Part shown: positions 23,958-31,451 of the stretch, piece after piece
Position numbering within the stretch: position 1 is the stretch's first letter
Layout: the number at the start of each line of letters is the position of its first letter
Origin: CAYTOF01 sp964439435
GTDB lineage: Bacteria > Bacillota > Clostridia > Oscillospirales > QAMX01
Assembly (NCBI GenBank): GCA_964439435.1
Contig: CAYTOF010000017.1
Location: 1-33,105 of the forward strand
Reading direction: 5' to 3'
Length of the DNA: 33,105 bases
The notes under the pieces: model-generated
Databases searched by the model: none
What the model was told of the DNA's origin: nothing
What the model saw: the letters and a program-made list of their open reading frames with translations, nothing else
Made by a program: the position numbers and the translations under genes

Positions 23958-24310
23958 ACACGGTCGCACCCTTTTGGCTTTAGTCCGGCTTCATAAAGTA
24001 TGCCACAAGCCGAATACAAACGGTAATTAGTTTTGAGAATTACAATTTCGTTTTGTTTTGCAAGATCTAGAATACTGTCATTTGGTGTTTTGCCACGCAC
24101 AAATACTATACAACGGATATCCATCATTTCAGCCGTTCTCACAACTTGCGGATTCACAAGTCCGGTCAAGAGCATAGAATGGTCTTTGACAAAAGCTAAC
24201 ACATCGCTCATCATATCTGAGCCACATGCGGAAGTTACTTCTTTATGCAAAAGGTCATGGCCTGATAATACCTCAGCTTCTAATAGGCTCACGGCCTCAC
24301 TAATCTTCAT
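23954..24310 (-). CDS. DRTGG-domain protein (first copy), first gene of the hydrogenase locus
   Basis: The 118-residue single-domain protein begins MKISEAVSLLEAEVLSG and has the DRTGG-like pattern: a SDMMSDVLAFVKDH helix, the LLTGLVNPQVVRTAEM segment, the CIVFVRGKTP strand-loop and a C-terminal helix. It parallels the diverged copy at 21819-22148. Its function is unknown; DRTGG domains are regulatory modules in other proteins. CGGAG is 9 nt before the ATG. It is the first gene after a good promoter, and its stop overlaps the start of the RsbW-like gene by 4 nt. Confidence 0.75.
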   Translation of the reverse strand: MKISEAVSLLEAEVLSGHDLLHKEVTSACGSDMMSDVLAFVKDHSMLLTGLVNPQVVRTAEMMDIRCIVFVRGKTPNDSILDLAKQNEIVILKTNYRLYSACGILYEAGLKPKGCDRV

Positions 24311-24395
24311 AAAACACGCTCCGTTTCTATGTTTGCATCATTTGCTAATTAAAACAGTGAAGTATCTGATGTTGCTTATATAGTATATCAAGAAT

Positions 24396-24424
24396 ATTAT
24401 AACACAATATATGCGATTTGTAAA
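24396..24424 (-). promoter_or_regulatory. Predicted sigma-A promoter of the hydrogenase/sensory locus
   Basis: On the minus strand TTTACA (24419-24424) and a perfect TATAAT (24396-24401) have a 17-nt spacer. The expected leader is about 80 nt before the ATG at 24310. The next minus-strand gene upstream, tsf, is closed off by a terminator. Confidence 0.75.
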
Positions 24425-24491
24425 GGAAACGGACCTCTAATACGTCCTTAGTATTTTTCATTTTTTATAGCTTATTTTATTAAATAATTCC

Positions 24492-24541
24492 ACTCATAAT
24501 TAAAGCAACCAAGGCATACCGTGGTTGCTTTAATTATGAGT
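24492..24541. terminator. Terminator of the rpsB-tsf operon
   Basis: A perfect 20-bp stem (24492-24511 with 24522-24541, core AAGCAACCA/TGGTTGCTT) has a 10-nt loop. It starts 10 nt after the tsf stop. The lower stem is AT-rich and acts as the U-tract. Confidence 0.88.
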
Positions 24542-24551
24542 TTAAGTTAAA

Positions 24552-25481
24552 TTATTCCTTCATCATTCTTTCAACTTCACAGGCAAAATCGTCAGCTTTT
24601 TTTTCAATTCCTTCTCCGCATTCATATCTTACAAATTTTGAAACGGAGACAGTATATCCCAACTCTTTTTCAAGTTCCTTGCGTTTATCATCAACGGTAA
24701 TATCTTGATCTCTAATATATGGTTGATCCAAAAGGCAAATTTGATTATAAAGCTTAGAAATCCTTCCCATCACTATCTTTTCCGCAACCGCTTCCGGTTT
24801 TCCTTCATTTATAGCTTGACTTTTAAGTATTTCTTTTTCCTGTTCAATTCTGGCTGTTGGTATGTCTTTTCTGGAAATATATTCAGGTCTATTAGCCGCT
24901 ACACCCATGCAAACATCCTTACCAAACGCAGTAATCTCCTCAACATTTTCTCCACCTGCCGAAACATTAAGCTCAACCAAAACACCGATTTTGTTGGCAA
25001 GATGGTGATTGTAATAAACAAAGACGGCGTTCTCCTCAGGTGCAAAATACTCAAATCTACGAATTTTAATATTTTCACCAACGACAAGAATCTTGTTTTT
25101 TAGTTCATCACCAACACTTTCTTCGCTTCCGGGATAATTTAGTGCTTCCAACTCTTCCACCGTGCTTGGTTGATTCTTAGCAATGACACTTGAAATATCT
25201 TTGACAAAGCTAATGAACGTTTCGTTTTTGGCAGCAAAATCAGTTTCTGTATTAACTTCTACAATAACTGCGATTCCGCTTTCATATACATAAGGATAAA
25301 CCATACCTTCTGCGGCAGTTCTCGAGGATTTCTTTTCAGCGGCAGCGACACCTCGTTCCCGCAAATAAATCAAAGCTTTTTTTATGTCCCCCGAGGTATG
25401 CTGAAGAGCTTGCTTGCACTCCATCATTCCTGCTCCTGTCATGTTCCTTAATTCCTTTATAGCAGCCGGTGTTATTTGCAT
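24552..25481 (-). CDS. tsf: Elongation factor Ts
   Basis: The 309-residue EF-Ts is the guanine-nucleotide exchange factor for EF-Tu. It begins with the UBA-like domain (MQITPAAIKELRNMTGAGMM; then ECKQAL) and has the TDF motif (NTETDFAAKN, about residues 77-86) that contacts EF-Tu. The dimerisation and C-terminal subdomains follow. Length is normal. GGAG lies about 9 nt before the ATG. It is 45 nt downstream of rpsB, the near-universal pairing. Confidence 0.97.
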   Translation of the reverse strand: MQITPAAIKELRNMTGAGMMECKQALQHTSGDIKKALIYLRERGVAAAEKKSSRTAAEGMVYPYVYESGIAVIVEVNTETDFAAKNETFISFVKDISSVIAKNQPSTVEELEALNYPGSEESVGDELKNKILVVGENIKIRRFEYFAPEENAVFVYYNHHLANKIGVLVELNVSAGGENVEEITAFGKDVCMGVAANRPEYISRKDIPTARIEQEKEILKSQAINEGKPEAVAEKIVMGRISKLYNQICLLDQPYIRDQDITVDDKRKELEKELGYTVSVSKFVRYECGEGIEKKADDFACEVERMMKE

Positions 25482-25526
25482 TTATTTCACTCCATTTCGT
25501 ATTTTCACACAACCCTCAAACAAAAT

Positions 25527-26270
25527 CTAATCTTCTTGTTGCTCGTCTGATTCAACTTCAGCGACTTCTTCTGCCTCGCTAAAAGATTCTCCTTGCTTAC
25601 CTTCAAGAATAGCATCTGCCATGGTTTGACATATAAGCTTAATTGCGCGAATGGCATCATCGTTACCGGGTATAACATAGTCAATTTCATCCGGGTCACA
25701 ATTAGTGTCAACTATTGAAACAATCGGAATACCAAGCTTTCTCGCTTCCGCTATCGCTATCTTTTCTTTTCGTGGATCTACTACAAATATAGCTCCCGGC
25801 AGTTTTTTCATCTCTCTTATACCACCAAGGTACTTTTCAAGTCGCTCAGCTTCTAAGCGAAGCTTAATTACTTCTTTTTTAGGCAAAAGGTCAAAAGTGC
25901 CATCCGCTTCCATTGCGTTTAACTGTGCAAGCCTGGCAATCCTCGTTTGTATTGTTTTAAAGTTAGTAAGCATCCCGCCAAGCCATCTGGCATTTACATA
26001 ATATTCACCAGCTCGCTCAGCTTCAGCTTTTATTGAGTCTTGTGCCTGTTTTTTTGTACCTACAAATAGAATTCCCTTGCCTTCAGCAGCCACGTCTCGT
26101 ATGAAATAGTAAGCTTCATCCAGTTTTTTGACAGTCTTTTGAAGGTCTATAATATAAATACCGTTTCTCTCTGTAAAGATGAAACGTGCCATTTTGGGAT
26201 TCCAGCGGCGTGTATGATGTCCGAAATGAACCCCTGCCTCTAAAAGGCTTTTCATTGATACTACTGACAT
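25527..26270 (-). CDS. rpsB: Ribosomal protein S2
   Basis: The 247-residue protein starts MSVVSMKSLLEAGVHFGHHTRRWNPKMARFIF-like (first ten residues visible at the chosen ATG) and contains the S2 signatures FVGTKKQAQ and GIPIVSIVDTNCDPDEIDY. It ends in an acidic tail rich in Glu and Asp. The ATG at 26270 has AGGAGG upstream at standard spacing; the open frame continues 22 codons further up but without S2 similarity. It belongs to the small ribosomal subunit. It is first in the operon with tsf. Confidence 0.97.
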   Translation of the reverse strand: MSVVSMKSLLEAGVHFGHHTRRWNPKMARFIFTERNGIYIIDLQKTVKKLDEAYYFIRDVAAEGKGILFVGTKKQAQDSIKAEAERAGEYYVNARWLGGMLTNFKTIQTRIARLAQLNAMEADGTFDLLPKKEVIKLRLEAERLEKYLGGIREMKKLPGAIFVVDPRKEKIAIAEARKLGIPIVSIVDTNCDPDEIDYVIPGNDDAIRAIKLICQTMADAILEGKQGESFSEAEEVAEVESDEQQED

Positions 26271-26368
26271 ATTCTTCCTCCTAATTTGTTTTATCCTCCA
26301 CGCACTTAAACCCCGATCCCAACCAAATATTGGCACATGGGATATAGGTGGTACGTGTGTGTATTTAC

Positions 26369-26401
26369 TCCTAAATCAATTGGTACCTTAGGAATTTAGG
26401 A
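26369..26401 (-). promoter_or_regulatory. Hairpin at the 5' end of the rpsB leader
   Basis: TCCTAAAT (26369-26376) and ATTTAGGA (26394-26401) form an 8-bp stem around a GGTACC-containing centre. It falls at about +6 to +38 of the predicted rpsB transcript. S2 leaders are autoregulated in several bacteria; that this one is regulatory is inference. Confidence 0.45.
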
Positions 26402-26412
26402 TAACTCTAGAT

Positions 26413-26441
26413 ATTTTAACATAGATTGTGTAATAAAGCAA
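26413..26441 (-). promoter_or_regulatory. Predicted sigma-A promoter of rpsB-tsf
   Basis: On the minus strand TTGCTT (26436-26441) and TAAAAT (26413-26418) have a 17-nt spacer, predicting a leader of about 135 nt. Confidence 0.7.
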
Positions 26442-26628
26442 GTATTTTAAACAAAGTAAGTGATATTATTAACTTTATACTGTAAACACGCTGGTCTGCT
26501 CTCGTTTGCTTAGTTTCTGTGTTTAAAAGTTTCCCAAATGTGCATAAATCTTACTTGGCTGTTTCCAAACAAATGATTTAAGCACAATAATGATATAATT
26601 TCAGAAGGACATTTTGTTATATTCAACC

Positions 26629-26658
26629 TTGCAGATTCACCACAATATATGGTATAAT
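26629..26658 (+). promoter_or_regulatory. Predicted sigma-A promoter of the DUF1858-trmK-rqcH group
   Basis: TTGCAG (26629-26634) and a perfect TATAAT (26653-26658) are 18 nt apart, giving a start about 25 nt before the DUF1858 ATG. Confidence 0.7.
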
Positions 26659-26689
26659 TTTATAATAAAATTACATTTTGGAGGATACT

Positions 26690-26896
26690 ATGGAAATTAC
26701 AAGAGACATGCTTATAGTCGATATCCTTAAGTTGGATGTCGAGTTATCGCAGTTCTTATTCGAGATTGGAATGCATTGTTTAGGTTGTCCTGCTTCTCGC
26801 ATGGAAACAATTGAACAAGCATGCGAAGTGCATGATACTGACTGCGATCAACTTTTAGAAAAAATGAATGGTTTTTTAGCAAACAAGGCTAAATAA
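26690..26896 (+). CDS. DUF1858 (hybrid-cluster-associated redox disulfide) protein
   Basis: The 68-residue protein starts MEITRDMLIVDILKLD and carries a CLGC pair (C30, C33) in the context GMHCLGCPASRMETIEQAC. This is the DUF1858 pattern, often annotated as hybrid cluster protein-associated disulfide domain. A redox or metal-binding role is suggested by the family, not demonstrated. The ATG at 26690 follows GGAGG (26680-26684 region) at good spacing; an in-frame TTG 12 nt earlier overlaps it. The trmK frame begins immediately after its stop. Confidence 0.88.
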   Translation: MEITRDMLIVDILKLDVELSQFLFEIGMHCLGCPASRMETIEQACEVHDTDCDQLLEKMNGFLANKAK

Positions 26897-27610
26897 TTGA
26901 TTACGTCTATTAAGAACATGGGACTAAATAAAATTAAGCTTTCAAACAGACTTGCAGCCATAGCAGAGTTAGTGCCTGTTTGTAATACAATTGCAGATAT
27001 AGGATCAGACCACGGACTATTGCCTTCTTACTTGCTTTCTTCCGGGAGAGTCCGTTATGCAATTTGTACAGATATTAAGCCCGGACCACTTCTAATCGCA
27101 CGCGAACGCCTAGACAACATCGGTCTGAGTGAATTCGCAGACTTTAGAATAGGTGACGGGCTTTCTGTCATCGCAGCAGAAGAGGCAGAAGCTGTGGTGA
27201 TAGCCGGTATGGGCGCCGAAACCATTGCATCCATTTTAGATTCATCTCTTGAAAACGATACCCGAACTTACATACTTTCCCCCATGACAAAGCCGGATCG
27301 TCTTAGATTACACCTATCAGAAATCGGGTTCTTCATTGCAGACTGGAGGATTGCTTTTGATTCCGGCAGAATATACGAATGCCTCGCAGTTAAAAAAGCA
27401 TCCGTATGTGGTTGCGAAGTAGAAAAAAACAAACTTTATCACTATATAGGGCGAAAAACTCAGGCAACTGCCAAACATTATGAAGTTTATATAAACGCTG
27501 CTCAAAGGAAGGTGTTCCGAGAACTTTCTGCCCTCACTATATCAGGTTCAGATGAAATCAGAAGAGAGCACCTCCACACACTTTATTCATTATTAATCTC
27601 TAAAATGTAA
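26897..27610 (+). CDS. trmK: tRNA (adenine-N1) methyltransferase TrmK
   Basis: The 237-residue protein is a COG2384-type Rossmann methyltransferase. It has the SAM motif IADIGSDHGLLPSYL (about 33-47), DIKPGPL after the second strand, and VIAGMGAETIASIL (about 100-113). A C-terminal helical domain follows. TrmK methylates A22 in the tRNA D-loop of Gram-positive bacteria. The TTG at 26897 directly abuts the preceding stop with AAGG 9 nt upstream; the ATG at 26918 gives a length closer to relatives and is a real alternative. The usual partner Nif3/DUF34 gene is not downstream; rqcH is. Confidence 0.88.
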   Translation: MITSIKNMGLNKIKLSNRLAAIAELVPVCNTIADIGSDHGLLPSYLLSSGRVRYAICTDIKPGPLLIARERLDNIGLSEFADFRIGDGLSVIAAEEAEAVVIAGMGAETIASILDSSLENDTRTYILSPMTKPDRLRLHLSEIGFFIADWRIAFDSGRIYECLAVKKASVCGCEVEKNKLYHYIGRKTQATAKHYEVYINAAQRKVFRELSALTISGSDEIRREHLHTLYSLLISKM

Positions 27611-27656
27611 GCACTGTCTTTTCGCGTTCTTTAAAAATTTAGGAGAAGTAGATTAA

Positions 27657-29405
27657 ATGGGTTTTGATGGACTATTTCTTGCTGGTGTCGTTTATGAAAT
27701 TAATAACTTCATAGATTCCAAATTAGACAAAATATCGCAGCCGGGTAAAAACGAAATTGTATTATCACTTCGTGGACGTTCCGGCTCAGTCCGTCTGTCT
27801 TTAAATGCCAACCCCAGCTCTGCCTATATGTATTTAACAGAGGAAAGAAAAGAAAACCCCTCTGCGCCGCCCGCTTTTTGCTCTTATCTTAGGCGTATGC
27901 TAGTAGGAGCTCGACTAGTAAAAGTCCAACAACCGTTTCCGGAACGAATCTGCATTTTTTCATTTTCGTGCATTGATGATTTTGGCGAAACAACTGTGAG
28001 ACATCTTATATTTGAGGCAATCGGACGAGCTTCTAATATAATACTTACTGATATTGAAAATCATATTATGATTTGCTTACGCCGTATTGACCCTGAAAAC
28101 AATCCGGAACGCCCGATTGTTCCCGGATTGATATATCGATATCCCCTAAGACAAAAAGGTCAATTGTGCTTAACTAATCTACATTACGAGACATTTAAAT
28201 CTCACGCATCAAACTGCAATTCGAAAGCGGCAAAAGAGTTGCCAAAAATAATTTTTGGGCTCTCCCCTCTTATTTGCCGTGTATTGCTGCAGCGTTCTAA
28301 TGTGGATGCCAATAGAATCATGAGTGATGTGAAAGACTTCGAGTTGGAGACATTATTTCAAGCCCTTTCATCTTTGTTGAGTGATATAAGAAAGGGCATC
28401 TATTTCCCTGTTGCAATTTATGTTAACGGAAAAATGCAAGACTTTTCATTTACTAAGATCTCACTGCCTGGTATTTCTCATGTCAAGTATTTTCAATCAT
28501 TCGGTGCCCTACTGGATGAATATGTCTTTACGAAAGATAATGCTTTAAGTGACATGCGCCAAATTGAACTAAATAGAAAACTTCTCTCATTGTTAAAGCG
28601 CGAATCTCGAAAACTCGAAGCCCGTAAGCTCGAACTTGGACAGACAACAAAAAGAGATACATATAGAATGAAAGCTGACATTCTAGGAGCATTTGGGCAT
28701 ACCATTAAGCCTGGGGCTACCTCTGCTCTTTTACCTAATATCTATGATTTCGAAGACACAACAATTGAAATCGAGCTTGACCCTCGTTTATCTTTACATC
28801 AAAACATACAGAAATATTACAATGAGTATTCAAGACTAAAATCTGCTAATTTACATCTGCAAAAGCTGATTGCTAAAAACGAAGAAGATATTTTATATAT
28901 TAAGTCAGCCTTATATGATATATCTACTGCAGACGCGAATACTATGCGACACATAGAAGAAGAATTGATTGTTTCGGGCTTCATATCTTCAACTCAAAGA
29001 AGAAAGAACAATAAATCAATTCCATTGACTTATAAAAGATATAACCTAGAGGACGATTTTATTGTCTTCTGTGGTAGGACAGCAAAACAAAATGAGGAGC
29101 TGACATTCAAGAGAGCTTCGCGCAAGGACATATGGCTCCATGTTCGGGAAGCGCCTGGAAGTCATTGTATTTTAGTTTGTGGAGGTAAAACGCCCACAGA
29201 CGATATTCTTATAAAAGCAATTAATATAGCTGCTCAGAATTCTTCTCTTAGCAATTTAGAAAAAGTTTTGGTCGATTACACATTTGTCAGTAATGTAAAA
29301 AGAAAACCAGGCGCTAGACCCGGCATGGTAACATACACTCAATATAAATCATCTATCGCTACACCTTCATCTTCTTTGGAACCAACTACAGAAGATACAG
29401 TTTGA
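27657..29405 (+). CDS. rqcH: Rqc2 homologue RqcH (NFACT, ribosome quality control)
   Basis: The 582-residue NFACT protein was formerly called fibronectin-binding FbpA. It has an N-terminal NFACT-N domain starting MGFDGLFLAGVVYEIN, a helix-hairpin-helix region, and a charged coiled coil around residues 300-330 and 385-425. The NFACT-R domain follows with FKRASRKDIWLHVREAPGSH (about 485-504). RqcH binds stalled 50S-peptidyl-tRNA and directs addition of C-terminal alanine tails. The position equivalent to the functional Asp-Arg pair reads Glu-Arg (E96-R97, PFPERICIF). AGGAG lies about 9 nt before the ATG. It follows trmK by 46 nt. Confidence 0.93.
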   Translation: MGFDGLFLAGVVYEINNFIDSKLDKISQPGKNEIVLSLRGRSGSVRLSLNANPSSAYMYLTEERKENPSAPPAFCSYLRRMLVGARLVKVQQPFPERICIFSFSCIDDFGETTVRHLIFEAIGRASNIILTDIENHIMICLRRIDPENNPERPIVPGLIYRYPLRQKGQLCLTNLHYETFKSHASNCNSKAAKELPKIIFGLSPLICRVLLQRSNVDANRIMSDVKDFELETLFQALSSLLSDIRKGIYFPVAIYVNGKMQDFSFTKISLPGISHVKYFQSFGALLDEYVFTKDNALSDMRQIELNRKLLSLLKRESRKLEARKLELGQTTKRDTYRMKADILGAFGHTIKPGATSALLPNIYDFEDTTIEIELDPRLSLHQNIQKYYNEYSRLKSANLHLQKLIAKNEEDILYIKSALYDISTADANTMRHIEEELIVSGFISSTQRRKNNKSIPLTYKRYNLEDDFIVFCGRTAKQNEELTFKRASRKDIWLHVREAPGSHCILVCGGKTPTDDILIKAINIAAQNSSLSNLEKVLVDYTFVSNVKRKPGARPGMVTYTQYKSSIATPSSSLEPTTEDTV

Positions 29406-29469
29406 TTATCCAAACTAGCAATTTGACTGTCGGTTTATTGTATTTGCTGATAGATAAAAATTCCGAATC

Positions 29470-30240
29470 TTATATTTCTATAATATCCTCATCTTCCAAT
29501 ATGCGAGCATTGCCTTTAAATGCAGCAATGGAAATATAAGCACTATCTATATCGTTTAATATTTCCCTTCCATTATGTATGAAAAATAAGTTTTTTATCG
29601 GTTTTTCATTTGCCCAGTTGCAAATATCTGCTATTTTGTGATGACCTGTTTCGATCATCAGTACATCACATTCTTTATCTAACAATATGTCCAAATCCTG
29701 CGGTGAACCTATGTCTCCGGAGTAAACAACATATTTCTCTTTGCTTTTAATGCCAAATGAAAATGATCCCCCTTTGCCCAAAGCCCCATGCTCCAAGTGA
29801 CTGTTTTGTATTGCCGTCACTTGGATGTTTTTATCTTCACTCAGAAGCCCTTGCTGTATAGGAGAAGCTATGATGTTAAAGCCAATTCTAAATCCCCCTT
29901 CTGTGTTTGATAATATCTTCTTAATCCCTTCCCATGTTTCCATATTTGGAATAAACAACTTGATTTCATCTGCACTTGGCAAATTGTTTTTTACATTGCT
30001 AAGCTTCCTTATATACCATAATAAATTTGCCAATCCTCCTACATGGTCCATATGTGTATGTGATATGAATATTTTCTCTATCTTCAAAAGATCCAGACCC
30101 ATAAGATGCGCAGTCCGTCCACACGCTTCTCCTGCATCAAACCAATATAGAGCATCATTTACACCAACTGCAAACGACACATGCTGTCTTCTTTCCATGG
30201 GCTCAGTGCCCGCGCATGTCCCAAAAATGTATAATTTCAT
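29470..30240 (-). CDS. MBL-fold metallo-hydrolase
   Basis: The 256-residue protein has the metallo-beta-lactamase/RNase Z-like fold: the HTHMDH motif (H61, H63, D65, H66), a conserved NSHLEHG segment, YSGDIGSP (third metal Asp), and a C-terminal FFIHNGRE histidine. The metal site looks complete. No RNA-binding exosite or beta-CASP insert is visible, so it is a small hydrolase of unknown substrate, not RNase J. The ATG at 30240 follows GGAGG 5 nt upstream. It converges with rqcH; no strong terminator lies between them. Confidence 0.88.
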   Translation of the reverse strand: MKLYIFGTCAGTEPMERRQHVSFAVGVNDALYWFDAGEACGRTAHLMGLDLLKIEKIFISHTHMDHVGGLANLLWYIRKLSNVKNNLPSADEIKLFIPNMETWEGIKKILSNTEGGFRIGFNIIASPIQQGLLSEDKNIQVTAIQNSHLEHGALGKGGSFSFGIKSKEKYVVYSGDIGSPQDLDILLDKECDVLMIETGHHKIADICNWANEKPIKNLFFIHNGREILNDIDSAYISIAAFKGNARILEDEDIIEI

Positions 30241-30308
30241 TACTTCCTCCATATTAATACTATAAACAATGAACATCCCCAAAACTTTCTAATGGTTACC
30301 CGCACCAC

Positions 30309-30347
30309 AATCATTAGATTCATTAGGAGTCAATGAATCTAATGATT
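30309..30347 (+). terminator. Perfect 16-bp hairpin with plus-strand T-run
   Basis: AATCATTAGATTCATT (30309-30324) pairs perfectly with 30332-30347 around a 7-nt loop, followed by TTTTT on the plus strand. It lies 16 nt past the stop of the minus-strand serine hydrolase gene. On that strand the sequence after the stem (GTGGTGCGG) is not U-rich. It is therefore better shaped as a terminator for plus-strand transcripts. Confidence 0.65.
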
Positions 30348-30362
30348 TTTACGGCGTTTCTT

Positions 30363-31427
30363 CTAACAGCATACCAAATTCTGCATTACCAAGCGTTCGA
30401 ATGCGCGTGCACTTTGTGCTCCACTTCCACCATCATACATGGAATTTTTCATGTAAATCGCAACTAGATCCTGCGATGGGTCAATAAAGAAATGAGTTCC
30501 ATACGCTCCGCTCCACCCATATGTCATTCTGTTCAGATAGGGATCATTGCCAACTATACGCACTCCAAGCCCCCAACCAGGCCAAACTTCGCTTGCCATT
30601 TTATTTACGCTTTCTGGTTTTAGCAAACCAGCGCCGTTATGAAGCAACATAAGCGCAAATTTTAAATAGTCATCAGCAGATCCCGCTAAACCTCCCCCGG
30701 CTGAAAAATAAGTGTCTGGTAAATTTCCCATCGTTCCGCCTAGGTGAACTTCCATAGAATGACCACTCTTATCCTGCGCATGCATTGGTGTGAGTCGTTC
30801 TCTTCTTTCTTTGCTCAATGAAAATCCTGTATCTTTTATATCTAATGGAGCAAATATGTATTGTCTAAGAAAATCATCATATTCTAAACTTGAAACTAAT
30901 TCAATAATTCTAGCCGCTATATCAAAAGCGGCCAGCGGACTGTAACTTTCTTGTGTAAATGGTTCAAAGGCAAGTAATGTCTTTGGATAGTAGCTTGTGG
31001 CTTGCTCCAAAGAATTTCTGTGTAAATTCACTTCCGGAAAATTTTGTTCTCCCATATCGCCACATAATATCCCTGAAGTATGTGAGAGCAAATGGAATAT
31101 TTTAATCTCATTTTCAGCTTTATGTGACGCAACTATTTCACCGTTTATTAATTTTCCGATGGTCATATCGGCATATTCCGGCAAATATTTTTTTACTGAA
31201 TCCCCCAGATGCAATAAGCCTCTTTCTTCTGCAATAAGAATAGCTACAGCTGTAATCGGTTTTGTCATTGACGCCAGTCTAAATAAGTCATTTTTGCTAA
31301 CACCTATATCTAAATCAACCAAGCTATTTTCTTTTTCCACGACGCGCACAGCCGCACCGAATATCTTCTCCTCCAAAATATCCTTTTCTATCATATCAGT
31401 TAAAGCCTTTATTAATTTAACATTCAT
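30363..31427 (-). CDS. Class C beta-lactamase-like serine hydrolase
   Basis: The 354-residue protein has the serine beta-lactamase/EstB fold: nucleophile motif SMTK (S53, K56), the second motif YSP (Y162), and GWSGAYGTHFFIDP near the C-terminus in the place of the KTG/HTG triad. HLGGTMGN (about 228-235) is also typical. Without a signal peptide it should be cytoplasmic, so an esterase or peptidase is more likely than antibiotic resistance. GGTGA lies 5 nt before the ATG at 31427. It starts 24 nt after the upstream sugar-associated gene and is probably co-transcribed with it. Confidence 0.88.
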   Translation of the reverse strand: MNVKLIKALTDMIEKDILEEKIFGAAVRVVEKENSLVDLDIGVSKNDLFRLASMTKPITAVAILIAEERGLLHLGDSVKKYLPEYADMTIGKLINGEIVASHKAENEIKIFHLLSHTSGILCGDMGEQNFPEVNLHRNSLEQATSYYPKTLLAFEPFTQESYSPLAAFDIAARIIELVSSLEYDDFLRQYIFAPLDIKDTGFSLSKERRERLTPMHAQDKSGHSMEVHLGGTMGNLPDTYFSAGGGLAGSADDYLKFALMLLHNGAGLLKPESVNKMASEVWPGWGLGVRIVGNDPYLNRMTYGWSGAYGTHFFIDPSQDLVAIYMKNSMYDGGSGAQSARAFERLVMQNLVCC

Positions 31428-31451
31428 ATTGTCACCACTTTAGCATCAATA

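Larger units (their letters stand above)
26271..26689. other. 419-bp divergent intergenic region (rpsB / DUF1858)
   Basis: It holds the rpsB leader (about 26271-26406) with a hairpin near its 5' end, the rpsB promoter (26413-26441) and the DUF1858 promoter (26629-26658). I see no gene in the middle part (26445-26625), which is AT-rich without a recognisable structured RNA. Confidence 0.7.

Noticed and set aside
24705..25103. A 132-codon open frame on the plus strand opposite tsf
   Set aside because: It lies wholly inside a clear EF-Ts gene, has a low-complexity Phe/Asn-rich translation and no ribosome binding site; it is a shadow frame.
29406..29469. A terminator between rqcH and the MBL gene
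   Set aside because: Only a 5-bp complementary pair (AGCAA/TTGCT) with a large loop could be found, which is too weak to call.
30363..31427. Antibiotic-resistance beta-lactamase
   Set aside because: It has no signal peptide and lacks a KTG triad; the family is broad and mostly esterases or peptidases.
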